Source: Deltaproteobacteria bacterium (lineage in GTDB: Bacteria; Myxococcota; Myxococcia; Myxococcales; SZAS-1). Taken from it: 42,201 nt of DNA. Each line of letters opens with the position of its first letter. The first letter of the stretch is position 1. The notes beneath the pieces are model-generated. The model did not search any database. It worked only from the letters and a program-made list of their open reading frames with translations, and was not told where the DNA came from. This document shows positions 17,284 to 25,637 of this stretch, in pieces. Position numbers and translations under genes: made by a program. The stretch is from contig JAFEBB010000063.1 in the NCBI GenBank assembly GCA_018266075.1, positions 1 through 42,201 on the forward strand, written 5' to 3'.

Positions 17284-18729
17284 TCAGCCCTCGATGCGCA
17301 CGTGCGGCACCAGCGAGGCGCCGCGCTGGGTGAGGTTGACGATCGCCGCGCGCGAGGCCCGGCCCATGGCCGTCACGCCGCGCAGGGTGGCGAAGAAGCC
17401 GCACACCACCAGCAACTCCTCGTGATCCCAGCCGTCGCCGCGGCGCACGGGGAAGGCCTGCCGCGGCAAGGGGCGGAAGCGCTGCACCACCCAGCCGCCC
17501 GGCTGCGAGAGCGCCTCGTGCAGCCGTGCGTCCCAGGTCTCGTCGTTGACCTCGGCGCCGATGACCACACCCTGGCCGCCGTAGGAGCGGTTGGGCTTGA
17601 GCACCAGCTCCGCGCGGTGGCGGCGCACGAAGGGCACCAGCTCGAGCTCGGCGCCGTCGGGGCCGTCGGTCTTGCGCTCCTTCATCAGCCGCGTCCAGAG
17701 CACGTGCCGCGCGAACACCCGGCGCTCGGCGTCGGTGAAGTGCGAGGTGAAGCGCGCCGAGGTGAAGAGCTCGAAGGTGCTCTTGTGATCGAAATCTCCC
17801 GCGAGCGTGGACACCACCCGGTTGGCGTCGAACGCCTGCCAGAGCGGATGGAGCGCCTTGCCCACGTCGAGCTCCTCCAGCTCGCGGAGCTCGGGGAAGC
17901 GGTACACGAGATCCACCGGCTGGCCGGCAGCGAGGAGCTGGTTTCCGTCCCAGGAGAGCGTGCGCACGTCGACGTGGTGCGCCTTCGCGCCCTGGCTGCG
18001 GAAGTACTCGGCGATGAGCCGCAGCTCGTTGGTGCCGAAGGTGTCGCGCAGGTCTTCCACGAGCGCCACCCGCAGCGGCCCGCGCAGGCCCAGGCCTCGG
18101 GCGCGGTCCTGGAGGTGCTCGAGCATGAGCTGGCGGGAGTCGAGCGGCGGCAGGATGGGCGCGTTGCCGAGCCGCGGGCGGACGACCTCCGCCCAGAGCT
18201 TCTCGCCCAGCGCGGTGTAGCGCACGCCGCCCACGCCGACGACGTTGGGCTCGAGGAAGGCCAGGGTGCGATCCCAGGTGGGGCTGGTGGGATCGATGAT
18301 GGCGTCGAGGCGGGCGAAGAGGTTCTGGTCGCCCAGGTCGGCGCCGGAGCGCGCGAGGGCGCGGATGCGGTCTTCCTCGTACGGCGCGAGCGGGAGCACC
18401 TCGCGGACGGCGGCGTCGTCGAGCCAGGCGGGGAGCAGCCGCGCCAGGGCGCCCTGGACGGTGAGGCAGGCGTGGCGGACGAACTCGCACTGGCGGGTGG
18501 TCCACACGCGGGGGCGGAGCTGGAGCGGCACGGGATCGAACCCGCCGTCGCGGCGCTCCCAGGTGAAGCCGGTTGCGAGCGAGGCCTGCTGGAGGTCGTG
18601 GGCGAGGTCGCGGTAGGCGTCTGGGGGGAGTTGGAGCAGGGCGCGCTCGAGCTCGGCTTCGAGGGCGGGGGCCGCCGGTTCGGGAGGTTCATCCCGGTCG
18701 AGCGGTGGCGTGGCCAGCGAGGGCGCCAT
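17284..18729 (-). CDS. Circularly permuted ATP-grasp family protein
   Basis: A 481-residue protein of the ATP-grasp type, related to the circularly permuted group that includes glutathionylspermidine-synthase-like enzymes. The C-terminal half carries ELVLKPNRSYGGQGVVIG, a lysine plus glycine-rich loop expected to bind ATP phosphates. VQRFRPLP and a final strand with NLTQRGASLVPH follow. The N-terminal half has HACLTVQGALARLLPAW and LRVALVEDLRDTFGTNELRLI, seen in relatives. These proteins join an acid to an amine or peptide using ATP, but the substrate cannot be told here. No partner alpha-E domain or transglutaminase gene is nearby. Confidence 0.75.
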   Translation of the reverse strand: MAPSLATPPLDRDEPPEPAAPALEAELERALLQLPPDAYRDLAHDLQQASLATGFTWERRDGGFDPVPLQLRPRVWTTRQCEFVRHACLTVQGALARLLPAWLDDAAVREVLPLAPYEEDRIRALARSGADLGDQNLFARLDAIIDPTSPTWDRTLAFLEPNVVGVGGVRYTALGEKLWAEVVRPRLGNAPILPPLDSRQLMLEHLQDRARGLGLRGPLRVALVEDLRDTFGTNELRLIAEYFRSQGAKAHHVDVRTLSWDGNQLLAAGQPVDLVYRFPELRELEELDVGKALHPLWQAFDANRVVSTLAGDFDHKSTFELFTSARFTSHFTDAERRVFARHVLWTRLMKERKTDGPDGAELELVPFVRRHRAELVLKPNRSYGGQGVVIGAEVNDETWDARLHEALSQPGGWVVQRFRPLPRQAFPVRRGDGWDHEELLVVCGFFATLRGVTAMGRASRAAIVNLTQRGASLVPHVRIEG

Positions 18730-18782
18730 GGGCGTTTGGCCGGCGCCGGGGACACCACCCGAAACCAGCCAGCGTCATATCT

Positions 18783-18848
18783 GGCGCCTTTCCGGGGGCG
18801 GCGCAAGCAAAGCAGCGGAACGCCACGCCCGCCCCTCGGAAAGGCGCC
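18783..18848. repeat. Long hairpin in the 18730-19153 intergenic region
   Basis: GGCGCCTTTCCGGGGGCGG (18783-18801) pairs with the reverse complement at 18829-18848 (CCGCCCCTCGGAAAGGCGCC), with about one mismatch or bulge and a 27-base loop. It lies 53 bases upstream of the ATP-grasp start. No T-run follows on either strand. Confidence 0.75.
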
Positions 18849-18902
18849 CGGCCGGCCCCCCCCGGGCCCAATGGATTCGCGATCTCGGGGGCCTGGAGGT
18901 GT

Positions 18903-19065
18903 GGGATGCGAAGTTCCCGCCACTTTCCTCAGGCGCGCGCGTACCTGGGGAACGGTACAGGTGATTGGTTCTCGGTGATCGGCGCCGATCACCGCACACC
19001 GATCACCGTCACCGTTTCCCAAGCAAGTGAGCGTCCGAGTGCAGTGGTGGAAACTTGGGTATCCC
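18903..19065. repeat. 163-base imperfect palindrome in a divergent intergenic region
   Basis: Two arms of about 81 bases meet at a perfect GGCGCC centre (18981-18986). Hand alignment of arm 1 to the reverse complement of arm 2 gives 59 identities in about 82 columns with one gap. The inner part holds four copies of GGTGATYGG or its complement. In arm 1 (plus) and arm 2 (minus) a frame reads KFPPL followed by a different tail and a stop, and differences often fall at third positions. The region lies between the divergent ATP-grasp and HAD genes and could be a paired operator, an inverted duplication or a mobile-element relic. The rest of 18730-19153 shows only the hairpin at 18783. Confidence 0.75.
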
Positions 19066-19153
19066 GGGCCATGCCGGCGGCCCCTCGGCCGACGGCCCCG
19101 CGGCCATCTGTACGCTTCGGCCAACTCTCGCGCTGCCGGCTAGGATGTCGTCC

Positions 19154-19864
19154 ATGTCCTGGCAGCGGCACTTCGATCCGTCGACCCTCGCGCGCCTCGA
19201 GCCCGTGCTCGCCGACGGACGGCTCGCCGGCAGCTGTGCGGCCTTCGACGCCGATGGGACCCTCTGGGCCGGCGACGTCGGCGAGCTGGTGCTCCAGTCG
19301 CTCATCGGCCTCGGCCGCGTCCCGCCTGAGGTCTGGTCCCGCTACGAGGCGCTCCTCCCCGTCGACGCGCCCGCCGCCTGCGCCCTCTGCGTGGAGGTGA
19401 TGCGCGGCGCCACCGTCGCCGAGCTCGAGCGCTGGAGCCACGAGCTCGTCCAGGCCCGCCAGCACGGGCCGCTCTTCTCCGCCACCGTCGAGCTGGCCCG
19501 CGAGCTCGAGCGCCGGGGCTGCGAGGTGTGGATCGTCTCCGGCTCCAACGCCTGGACCGTGGGCACCGCGATTGCCGCCGCCGGCCTGAACGCGTCGCGC
19601 GTCCTCGGGCTCACCTCGCCCGCGCCGGAGGGCGTGCTCAGCGGCGTCGTGGATCGGCCGCTCACCTGCGCCCGCGGCAAGGTCGAGGCCCTCCGTCGCC
19701 GAACCGACAAGCCGCTCGTGCTTGCCGCCGGAAACGCGCTCTACGACGTCGATCTCCTCGAGCACGCCGAGCTGCCTCTCGCGGTCGCCCCGCGCGGCAA
19801 GCCCACCGCGCTCCGTGAGCTGGCGATGGCCCGAAAGTGGTCGATCGTCGACGTCGAAGGCTGA
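19154..19864 (+). CDS. HAD-family phosphatase (phosphoserine phosphatase-like)
   Basis: The start at 19154 has AGGA eight bases upstream. The ATG nine bases earlier sits inside a TAGGAT -10-like element. The 236-residue product has all HAD motifs: motif I F-D32-A-D34-G-T36, motif II VSGSN, a lysine in RGKVEALRR and motif IV AAGNALYDVDLL. A helical cap lies between motifs I and II. The overall form matches SerB-like haloacid dehalogenase phosphatases that hydrolyse small phosphomonoesters in the cytoplasm. The substrate is not defined. The large palindrome lies just upstream. Confidence 0.85.
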   Translation: MSWQRHFDPSTLARLEPVLADGRLAGSCAAFDADGTLWAGDVGELVLQSLIGLGRVPPEVWSRYEALLPVDAPAACALCVEVMRGATVAELERWSHELVQARQHGPLFSATVELARELERRGCEVWIVSGSNAWTVGTAIAAAGLNASRVLGLTSPAPEGVLSGVVDRPLTCARGKVEALRRRTDKPLVLAAGNALYDVDLLEHAELPLAVAPRGKPTALRELAMARKWSIVDVEG

Positions 19865-19926
19865 GCCGGGAAGCGAACGCCCACCTGGATGTTTCCTGCC
19901 TGGATGTCGTCGCGCACTGCGTCGAT

Positions 19927-19969
19927 GCCGAGCGAGTCCCTCGTGCTTACAAGCATGTAAGCGCTCGGC
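19927..19969. promoter_or_regulatory. Two-tier palindrome upstream of the protease gene
   Basis: An inner perfect palindrome, GCTTACA-AGCA-TGTAAGC (19945-19962), is nested inside GCCGAGCG (19927-19934) and CGCTCGGC (19962-19969). It lies 47 bases before the ATG at 20016. The TTAC-N6-GTAA core looks like a dimeric repressor operator. Confidence 0.6.
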
Positions 19970-20015
19970 TGGCCCCGCGCGTGTCGGCTGGACGATGATC
20001 GGCAGTGGAGGTCAC

Positions 20016-21560
20016 ATGCGCAGGCTGTACCTCGGGCTCGTGGGGGGCTTGTCGCTCCTCACGGTGGGAGCATCGGCGAGCACGCCCACCAAGCCCACTG
20101 CGCAGCCTGCGCACTCCGAGTTCGCGCCCTGGCGCGTGGTGAGCCCCACCTGCACCGGCGAGTACGCCGACTTCCTGAGCGATCTGCTCCCCGCCAACGC
20201 CGCCTTCGAGAAGGGCCCGGACTCGAACTACTCGTACTGCCTGCGCACCGTGGCCACCTACGAGCACGTCTATTACGGCCGCGGCGGCAAGCTGAAGCGC
20301 ACGTACTTGAAGGCCGAGTCACACGGCACCGGCTTCGCCTACAAGATGAAGGACGGCGACTACTACCTGGCCACCAACGAGCACGTGGCCGAGTATCCAG
20401 AAGTCACCGACGACGAGCACAACGTCGACGGCGTGCCCACGGGCAGCCGCAAGGTGCGCGAGGTGGTGAAGATCGTCGCCAACGAGAGCGACGACTACGA
20501 GCCCGGCCAGGTGCAGCTGACCAAGGTCCTCGCCGACTCGGGGCTCGACATCGCCATCTTCAAGACCCACCACCCGCTGAAGATGATGCCCTACCGCATG
20601 GGCCGCTCCGGCGGGCTGCGCGCGGGCAACGTGCTCCTCGCGCGCGGCTACCCGCTGGGCGTCTTCCCGGCGTCGAACACGGGCAAGGTGATCAACCCCT
20701 ACCAGGAGGACGACGACGCGCGCTGGCACCACGTGGACTTCGTGTCCGACGCGCTCCTCAACTCCGGCAACTCGGGCAGCCCGGTGTTCGCGGTCTCGTG
20801 TCGGACGGGTGAGCTGGAGCTGGTGGGCGTGTACCACGCGCACTACACGGGCGGCACGGGACTCGGGCTCGTCATCGGCATCGACCAGCTCCGCGACGTG
20901 CTCGAGACCATGAAGCTGCCCACCGCCGATGTCGTGGCCGCGCAGGCGTCGCTGCAGGAGGACCGCAAGCGTGGGCAAGCCGCGCTGGCGAAGTCCTCGC
21001 CGCTGTACTTCCCCTTCGGCGACCAGGTGGTGCGCGTGGAGCGTGAGGTCGACGGCGCGGTGCGCTTCGTCCTCTTCCGCGACTTCCCGCTCACCGAGGA
21101 CGTGTACCTCGCGCTCACCGATCGCGAGGGCAAGGTGGCGCTGGAGATGCCGACGCGCGTGTCGCGGCCGGTGCCGTTCGCGGCGCTCGACCCGCAGTTC
21201 CGCGATCCCATGGAGCACCTCACGGACATGCTCTGGCACAGCCTGCGCTCGGTCGCGGACTTCCGTGCGCTGGATGCGCGAAGTGCGGCATCGCCCGAGG
21301 CCACGCACCAGCTCACCGACATGAAGACCCGCCTCAACGCGCGCACCTCGGAGCAGAAGGACATCCTCTCCACCGTGAGCTTCGAGGCCGACGACGCCGC
21401 CTGGCCGGTGATCGTGGATGCCACCCAGCGCCTCGAGGAGTCGCTCACGATGCCCGACGGCGGCGCGCTGCTCGAGGCCGACGAGCCCGACGCGGGCGTG
21501 GGCAACGCAGCCGTGCCGCTCCATGCCATGCGCCAGGACCTGCGCGACGGCGGGCACTGA
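20016..21560 (+). CDS. Exported trypsin-like serine protease
   Basis: The ATG has GGAGG four bases upstream. It begins a 514-residue protein with a signal peptide (LGLVGGLSLLTVGASA). A chymotrypsin-fold domain spans about 100-300 with the catalytic triad visible: His123 in ATNEHV, Asp178 in LDIAIFK and Ser255 in NSGNSGSPVF. The GNSGSP context resembles HtrA/S1C and V8-like proteases, but no PDZ domain is evident. The remaining 200 residues are helical and charged, with no recognised domain. The role is probably periplasmic or extracellular proteolysis. The stop abuts the convergent gene at 21561. Confidence 0.88.
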   Translation: MRRLYLGLVGGLSLLTVGASASTPTKPTAQPAHSEFAPWRVVSPTCTGEYADFLSDLLPANAAFEKGPDSNYSYCLRTVATYEHVYYGRGGKLKRTYLKAESHGTGFAYKMKDGDYYLATNEHVAEYPEVTDDEHNVDGVPTGSRKVREVVKIVANESDDYEPGQVQLTKVLADSGLDIAIFKTHHPLKMMPYRMGRSGGLRAGNVLLARGYPLGVFPASNTGKVINPYQEDDDARWHHVDFVSDALLNSGNSGSPVFAVSCRTGELELVGVYHAHYTGGTGLGLVIGIDQLRDVLETMKLPTADVVAAQASLQEDRKRGQAALAKSSPLYFPFGDQVVRVEREVDGAVRFVLFRDFPLTEDVYLALTDREGKVALEMPTRVSRPVPFAALDPQFRDPMEHLTDMLWHSLRSVADFRALDARSAASPEATHQLTDMKTRLNARTSEQKDILSTVSFEADDAAWPVIVDATQRLEESLTMPDGGALLEADEPDAGVGNAAVPLHAMRQDLRDGGH

Positions 21561-22874
21561 TCACCTCGCCTCCTTCGGCGCGGGTGCGCAACCCTTGAGC
21601 GTGGCGTCCGCGTTCTTGTGAGGGAGGGAGTCGGGCCGCGTGATCTTCACGATGTGCTGGGCGCCCGTGCACGAGTGCACGTCGAGTGTGGCGGCGTAGG
21701 CCTCGAGATCCGCCAGGCAGCCGCTGACGCTGAGGTTCGCGCGCGTGAGCGCGTAGCCGCTCATGCACTTCTGAAACGCGGTGGCGTCGTTGCGCTTGCC
21801 GAGCTCGTAGGTGCCCTGATCGGCGAAGAGGGTGGCGCACTTCTCCCGATCGTCCGCGACGAAGTCCGACTCCGAGTCGGTGGGCATGAAGGTGTGCTCG
21901 AGCGCGATCTCCTGGTCGAGCGCCTTCGCGCACTGCTCCGCGACCTTGCCCCGTGCGTCGGCGTGGACCTTGAACGCCGCCTCTGCGGCGTCGTGGATGC
22001 GCTGGCCAAGCGCGGGATCCCGGCCGTGCTTGGCGTAGTCCGCGAGCATGGCGATCCCGGAGTTCGGCGTGCGCGTGTACCGGTACACCGCCTCGGCGAG
22101 ATCGGGGTCCTCGTACTTCTTCCGGATCGGCCACCGGGTGTCGCCGAAGATGTGCGTCCCGGGCGGCAGCATGTCGAAGTGGTACTTGAAGTTGCAGACG
22201 TACTGGTAGCGCTCGTTCGCGTGGTCATTCAGCTCGAGGAACGCCTTCTGGTAGGGCGCGTCACGGTCCTCGGTGTCCAGCACGCAGGCGATGTCGTGGA
22301 ACTGTTTGCACGCGTCCCAGGCCTTCGCGTACTGGCGCGCGTTCTTCGCGCGGACGCAGTCGTCGCCGTGGCGGCGCATGATCGTGAGCAGCGTCGCCTT
22401 GTACAGGTTCTGCACCTCGCTCCGCGCGGAGGTGTTTCGATCCGCTTGGGAGAGCGTGTCGAGCGCTGCATCGAGCTCACCCGCATCGAGCTGCTTGCGT
22501 GCGCGCGCGAGGATCGGCCGCTGCGCCAGCTCGGTCTGGGCGAGCGCCTTGCGCTCGAACGCCCTCACGTTGCCCGGGTCCTGCTCGTGCGCCGTGGTAC
22601 AGAGCTGCAGCACCCGGTCCCACGCGGCGGTCTGGCCCTCGCCAGGATTGAAGTCGAGACAGGCTTGGACCGACGGCGACGGAACGGGCGGCACGAACTT
22701 GGGGCCCGCACCCACAGGCGCGGCCTTCATGGCCGGCGCGGGCGGTGGCGGGGGTGGCTTCGCATTCAGCGCGCCGCGGACAGCGAGCACGGTGGTGCCG
22801 ATGGCGATGACCACGCCCAGACCGAACGGCGCCAGGGTTCGTCCGGAGCTCGCGCGCCTGGGCCCGCCGGCCAT
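21561..22874 (-). CDS. Membrane-anchored protein, unknown function
   Basis: The ATG at 22874 has GGAGG upstream and fits better than the much longer open frame. The 437-residue product has one N-terminal membrane segment (LGVVIAIGTTVLAVRGAL), a proline-rich linker and a largely helical domain. The early helices (ALAQTELAQRPILARARKQL, then AALDTLSQAD) have a TPR-like character. Many scattered cysteines in the second half suggest an extracytoplasmic disulfide-bonded domain. No family is recognised. It diverges from the DUF4239 gene across 235 bases. Confidence 0.7.
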   Translation of the reverse strand: MAGGPRRASSGRTLAPFGLGVVIAIGTTVLAVRGALNAKPPPPPPAPAMKAAPVGAGPKFVPPVPSPSVQACLDFNPGEGQTAAWDRVLQLCTTAHEQDPGNVRAFERKALAQTELAQRPILARARKQLDAGELDAALDTLSQADRNTSARSEVQNLYKATLLTIMRRHGDDCVRAKNARQYAKAWDACKQFHDIACVLDTEDRDAPYQKAFLELNDHANERYQYVCNFKYHFDMLPPGTHIFGDTRWPIRKKYEDPDLAEAVYRYTRTPNSGIAMLADYAKHGRDPALGQRIHDAAEAAFKVHADARGKVAEQCAKALDQEIALEHTFMPTDSESDFVADDREKCATLFADQGTYELGKRNDATAFQKCMSGYALTRANLSVSGCLADLEAYAATLDVHSCTGAQHIVKITRPDSLPHKNADATLKGCAPAPKEAR

Positions 22875-23109
22875 CGTCGTGCCTCCTGCCAACTCCAGCT
22901 TGGCACGAATGCCCGTGCGTCCGCCGCGTGGGCCGGGAAGGGCGATCGGAATTGAATTGCGATTCGACAGCATTGAAATGACGTTCAACCGGAACCACGG
23001 CTCGCAAGCCCGCGAAACGCGCGGCTGCGCGCTGGCACGCGGTGCGCAATGCTGGACGTCGCTCCGGACGCGCGCGTCGCGCCCGTGAAGCGGAGAGGAG
23101 GGTAGGGCC

Positions 23110-23844
23110 ATGGTGATCGCCATTCGCGCCTTCATCGCTGCGGCGCTCGCTGTCTTCGTGGCGCTGGCGCTCCGGGCCATCGCGCCCGCGGTGCTCACGA
23201 GCAACGTCGACGCCGTTGCGGGCTTCCTGCACGTCTTCGGCGCCATCTACGGCACGGTGCTGGCCTTCCTCATCTTCGTGGTCTGGGGCCAGTTCAACGG
23301 CACCGAGGCCGGCGTGGCTCGCGAGGCGCGCGCGCTACAAGAATTGGTGCGCCTGTGTCGCGCGGGGCGGGGCCAGGGCTGCCGCGAGGTGGTCGAGGCG
23401 GTGCACACCTACGGCCGCTTCGCCGCGGAGGACGAGTGGAAGCTCCTGGGGCAGGGCAAGCCCTGCCCCTCGGCCGACGACGCGTTCCTCAAGGTGCAGG
23501 AGGCGGTGCTCAAGACCAACGCGGGCACGGAGATCGAGCTGCTCACGCGCGACACCGTCATCCGGGTGGCGGAGCGCGCAGCGGCCCTGCGCTCCGAGCG
23601 GCTCGCGCTCTCGAGCACGCGCATCCCGCCCACGCTTTGGCGCACGGTGCTGGTGGCCACGGCGGTGCTCGGCTTCTCGGTGTGCTTGCTGGGCACCACG
23701 GAGCCCGCGCTCACCATGTACCTGAGCGGCGGCTTCACACTGGTGGCGACGCTGATCCTCGGCGTCGTCGCCGACATGGATAACCCGTTCGACGGCGTCT
23801 ACAACGCCTCGAATGCGCCGCTGAAGGCGCTGGTGCACGTGTAG
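23110..23844 (+). CDS. DUF4239 (bestrophin-like) membrane protein
   Basis: A 244-residue protein with a strong purine-rich RBS upstream. Two N-terminal membrane segments (about 5-30 and 40-60) are followed by a cytoplasmic helical region. Two C-terminal segments (about 175-195 and 200-220) come last, ending ADMDNPFDG. FLHVFGAIYGTVLAFLIFVVWGQF and the DMDNPF tail are characteristic of the DUF4239 family, distantly related to bestrophin-type channels. Channel activity is not demonstrated. A strong hairpin follows the stop. Confidence 0.85.
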   Translation: MVIAIRAFIAAALAVFVALALRAIAPAVLTSNVDAVAGFLHVFGAIYGTVLAFLIFVVWGQFNGTEAGVAREARALQELVRLCRAGRGQGCREVVEAVHTYGRFAAEDEWKLLGQGKPCPSADDAFLKVQEAVLKTNAGTEIELLTRDTVIRVAERAAALRSERLALSSTRIPPTLWRTVLVATAVLGFSVCLLGTTEPALTMYLSGGFTLVATLILGVVADMDNPFDGVYNASNAPLKALVHV

Positions 23845-23872
23845 CGCGCACCCGAGGTCGGTCACGGAAATC

Positions 23873-23913
23873 GGCGCCGCGGCGGGCGGGGTTCAGCTGC
23901 CCACCGCGGCGCC
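23873..23913 (+). terminator. Strong hairpin after the DUF4239 gene, possible terminator
   Basis: GGCGCCGCGG (23873-23882) and CCGCGGCGCC (23904-23913) form a perfect ten-base stem. An inner GGGC/GCCC pair extends it. Only ATTTC follows rather than a T-run, so termination efficiency is uncertain. Confidence 0.55.
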
Positions 23914-24023
23914 ATTTCAAATCTGCGATGGCACCGGAGGCGTGGTGACCGCGCGATCCGACGAGGTGAACGACTGCCCCCGGCCGAGGTCGATGAATGG
24001 CTTGGGGGTGGAGGCTGTGCGCG

Positions 24024-25622
24024 ATGGGTCGTAGGCTTGGTGGCGTAGGGGCTGCACTCGCGGTGGCACTGCTGGCAACAGGTTGTGGCGCGAAGTACGC
24101 GTCGGGCGGCGACCTCCCGGCCACGCCCACCACCGGCAACGGAACGGGCGCCACGGGAACCGGCGCCAGCGGCGGCGGCAATGGCTCGGGCACCACCGGC
24201 AGCTGCGGCACCGATACCTGGAACAACTACGCCGCGGCGTTCTTCGCCAACAATTGTGAGTCGTGCCACCAGCACACCACCGAGTTCTCGTCGGAGTCGG
24301 CAGTGCTGGCCAAGGCGAGCAGCATCGAGAGCTACGTCAACCAGGGCCTGATGCCGCAGGGCGCCCCGCTGTCCCAGGCCGACCGTGACCGGCTCGCGGC
24401 CTGGCTCGGCTGCCCCGATGGCGCGCCCGCGACCAGCACCGGCACCACCACCGGCTCCACCACCGGCGCGACGTCCACGAACGGAACCGGCGGCACCAGC
24501 GGGAGTTGCGACACCTGGGCCAACTCCGTGGGCGCATGGTTCTCCAACAATTGCGCCGCGTGCCACGTGGGCCCCAACAGCCCCAACGCGCCCGGCGCCA
24601 CGCTCGACGCCACCAACGAGGTCTCGGTGCTGACCGACAACGCCATCCCCACGCGCCTGGGCATCGCCGCGGGACAGCCGCTGGCCATGCCGCAGGGCCA
24701 GCTCCCCGGCACCTCGCCCACCGACGCGGAGAAGCAGCGCATCGTGACCTGGTGGAACAACCGCGACAACTGCCCGAGCACCACCACCGGCACCACGGGC
24801 ACGAGCACCAGCGGGACGACGTCGACCAGCGGCAGCACCGGCACCACCGGCACCTGCTCCACGTACACCTGGGCGGACGTGCAGCCCCTCTTCGCGAGCT
24901 ATTGCGTGAGCTGCCACAGCGCCGCGGGCACGTACCCGCAGTACGTGCACCTCGACGACCAGGCGGCGTCCACCGCCGACGCGGCGAACATCTTCGCCTA
25001 CGTGAACGCGGGGGCCATGCCGCTCTCGGGCTCGCCCGCGCTGTCCGCGAGCGACAAGGCCATCGTGCTCGGCTGGGCCAGCAACCCGTCCGGCCAGTGC
25101 GGCGGCTCGAGCGGCAGCACGGGCACCACCACCGGCACGACGGGCGCCACCACCGCGGGTTCACTGGGCCTGCAGGCCGCGTGCGTGAACGACAACTGGG
25201 GCTCGGCCGGGCCCGTCTGGGACGGCGACTCGAACATGAACCCCGGCGACAACTGCTTCCAGTGCCACAACACCAACCCCAACACCTCGGGACAGAACGG
25301 GCCGCTCCTGGAGTTTGGCGGAACCGCGTACGACTCCATGGCGGGCGCCGCGCTCTCGAGCGACGCGACGATCACCGTCATCGACTCGGGGGGACGCACG
25401 GCGACGGTCTCCACCGACATCTGGGGCAACGGGAACGGCAACTTCAGCACGCGCGGGACCTCGCTGGTGCCGCCCTACCAGGTGAGCATCTCGCGCAACG
25501 GCAGCACGCTCTACATGCTGCACCTGGCGCCCAGTGGGGCCTGCAACAGCTGCCACACCCAGAGCCCGGCGGCGTCCTGCAGCTCGGCCGGGGTCACGCC
25601 GGGGCGCGTCTTCGCGCCCTGA
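24024..25622 (+). CDS. Five-heme c-type cytochrome lipoprotein
   Basis: The ATG at 24024 gives 532 residues with lipobox VALLATGC. Five CxxCH heme motifs occur at about residues 78 (CESCH), 177 (CAACH), 294 (CVSCH), 411 (CFQCH) and 507 (CNSCH). They sit in modules separated by Thr/Gly/Ser linkers. The first three modules each carry a proximal-type segment such as GLMPQGAPLSQADRDRLAAWL, typical of mono-heme cytochrome c folds with distal Met ligands. The last two lie in a different beta-rich domain. Covalent heme attachment implies export and a cytochrome maturation system elsewhere. Likely location is the outer membrane, carrying electrons at the cell surface. It converges with the large flavoprotein gene. 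Confidence 0.85.
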   Translation: MGRRLGGVGAALAVALLATGCGAKYASGGDLPATPTTGNGTGATGTGASGGGNGSGTTGSCGTDTWNNYAAAFFANNCESCHQHTTEFSSESAVLAKASSIESYVNQGLMPQGAPLSQADRDRLAAWLGCPDGAPATSTGTTTGSTTGATSTNGTGGTSGSCDTWANSVGAWFSNNCAACHVGPNSPNAPGATLDATNEVSVLTDNAIPTRLGIAAGQPLAMPQGQLPGTSPTDAEKQRIVTWWNNRDNCPSTTTGTTGTSTSGTTSTSGSTGTTGTCSTYTWADVQPLFASYCVSCHSAAGTYPQYVHLDDQAASTADAANIFAYVNAGAMPLSGSPALSASDKAIVLGWASNPSGQCGGSSGSTGTTTGTTGATTAGSLGLQAACVNDNWGSAGPVWDGDSNMNPGDNCFQCHNTNPNTSGQNGPLLEFGGTAYDSMAGAALSSDATITVIDSGGRTATVSTDIWGNGNGNFSTRGTSLVPPYQVSISRNGSTLYMLHLAPSGACNSCHTQSPAASCSSAGVTPGRVFAP

Positions 25623-25637
25623 GCCGGCAGCGACGCC

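Noticed and set aside
18573-19124. Open frames containing VIGADHR on both strands across the palindrome
   Set aside because: The shared peptide is a consequence of palindromic DNA. Composition is not protein-like elsewhere in these frames, and there is no RBS.
23033-23047. Possible sigma-54 promoter before the DUF4239 gene (TGGCACGCGGTGCGC)
   Set aside because: GG-N10-GC spacing is met, but the -12 lacks TTGC, so it is too weak to call.
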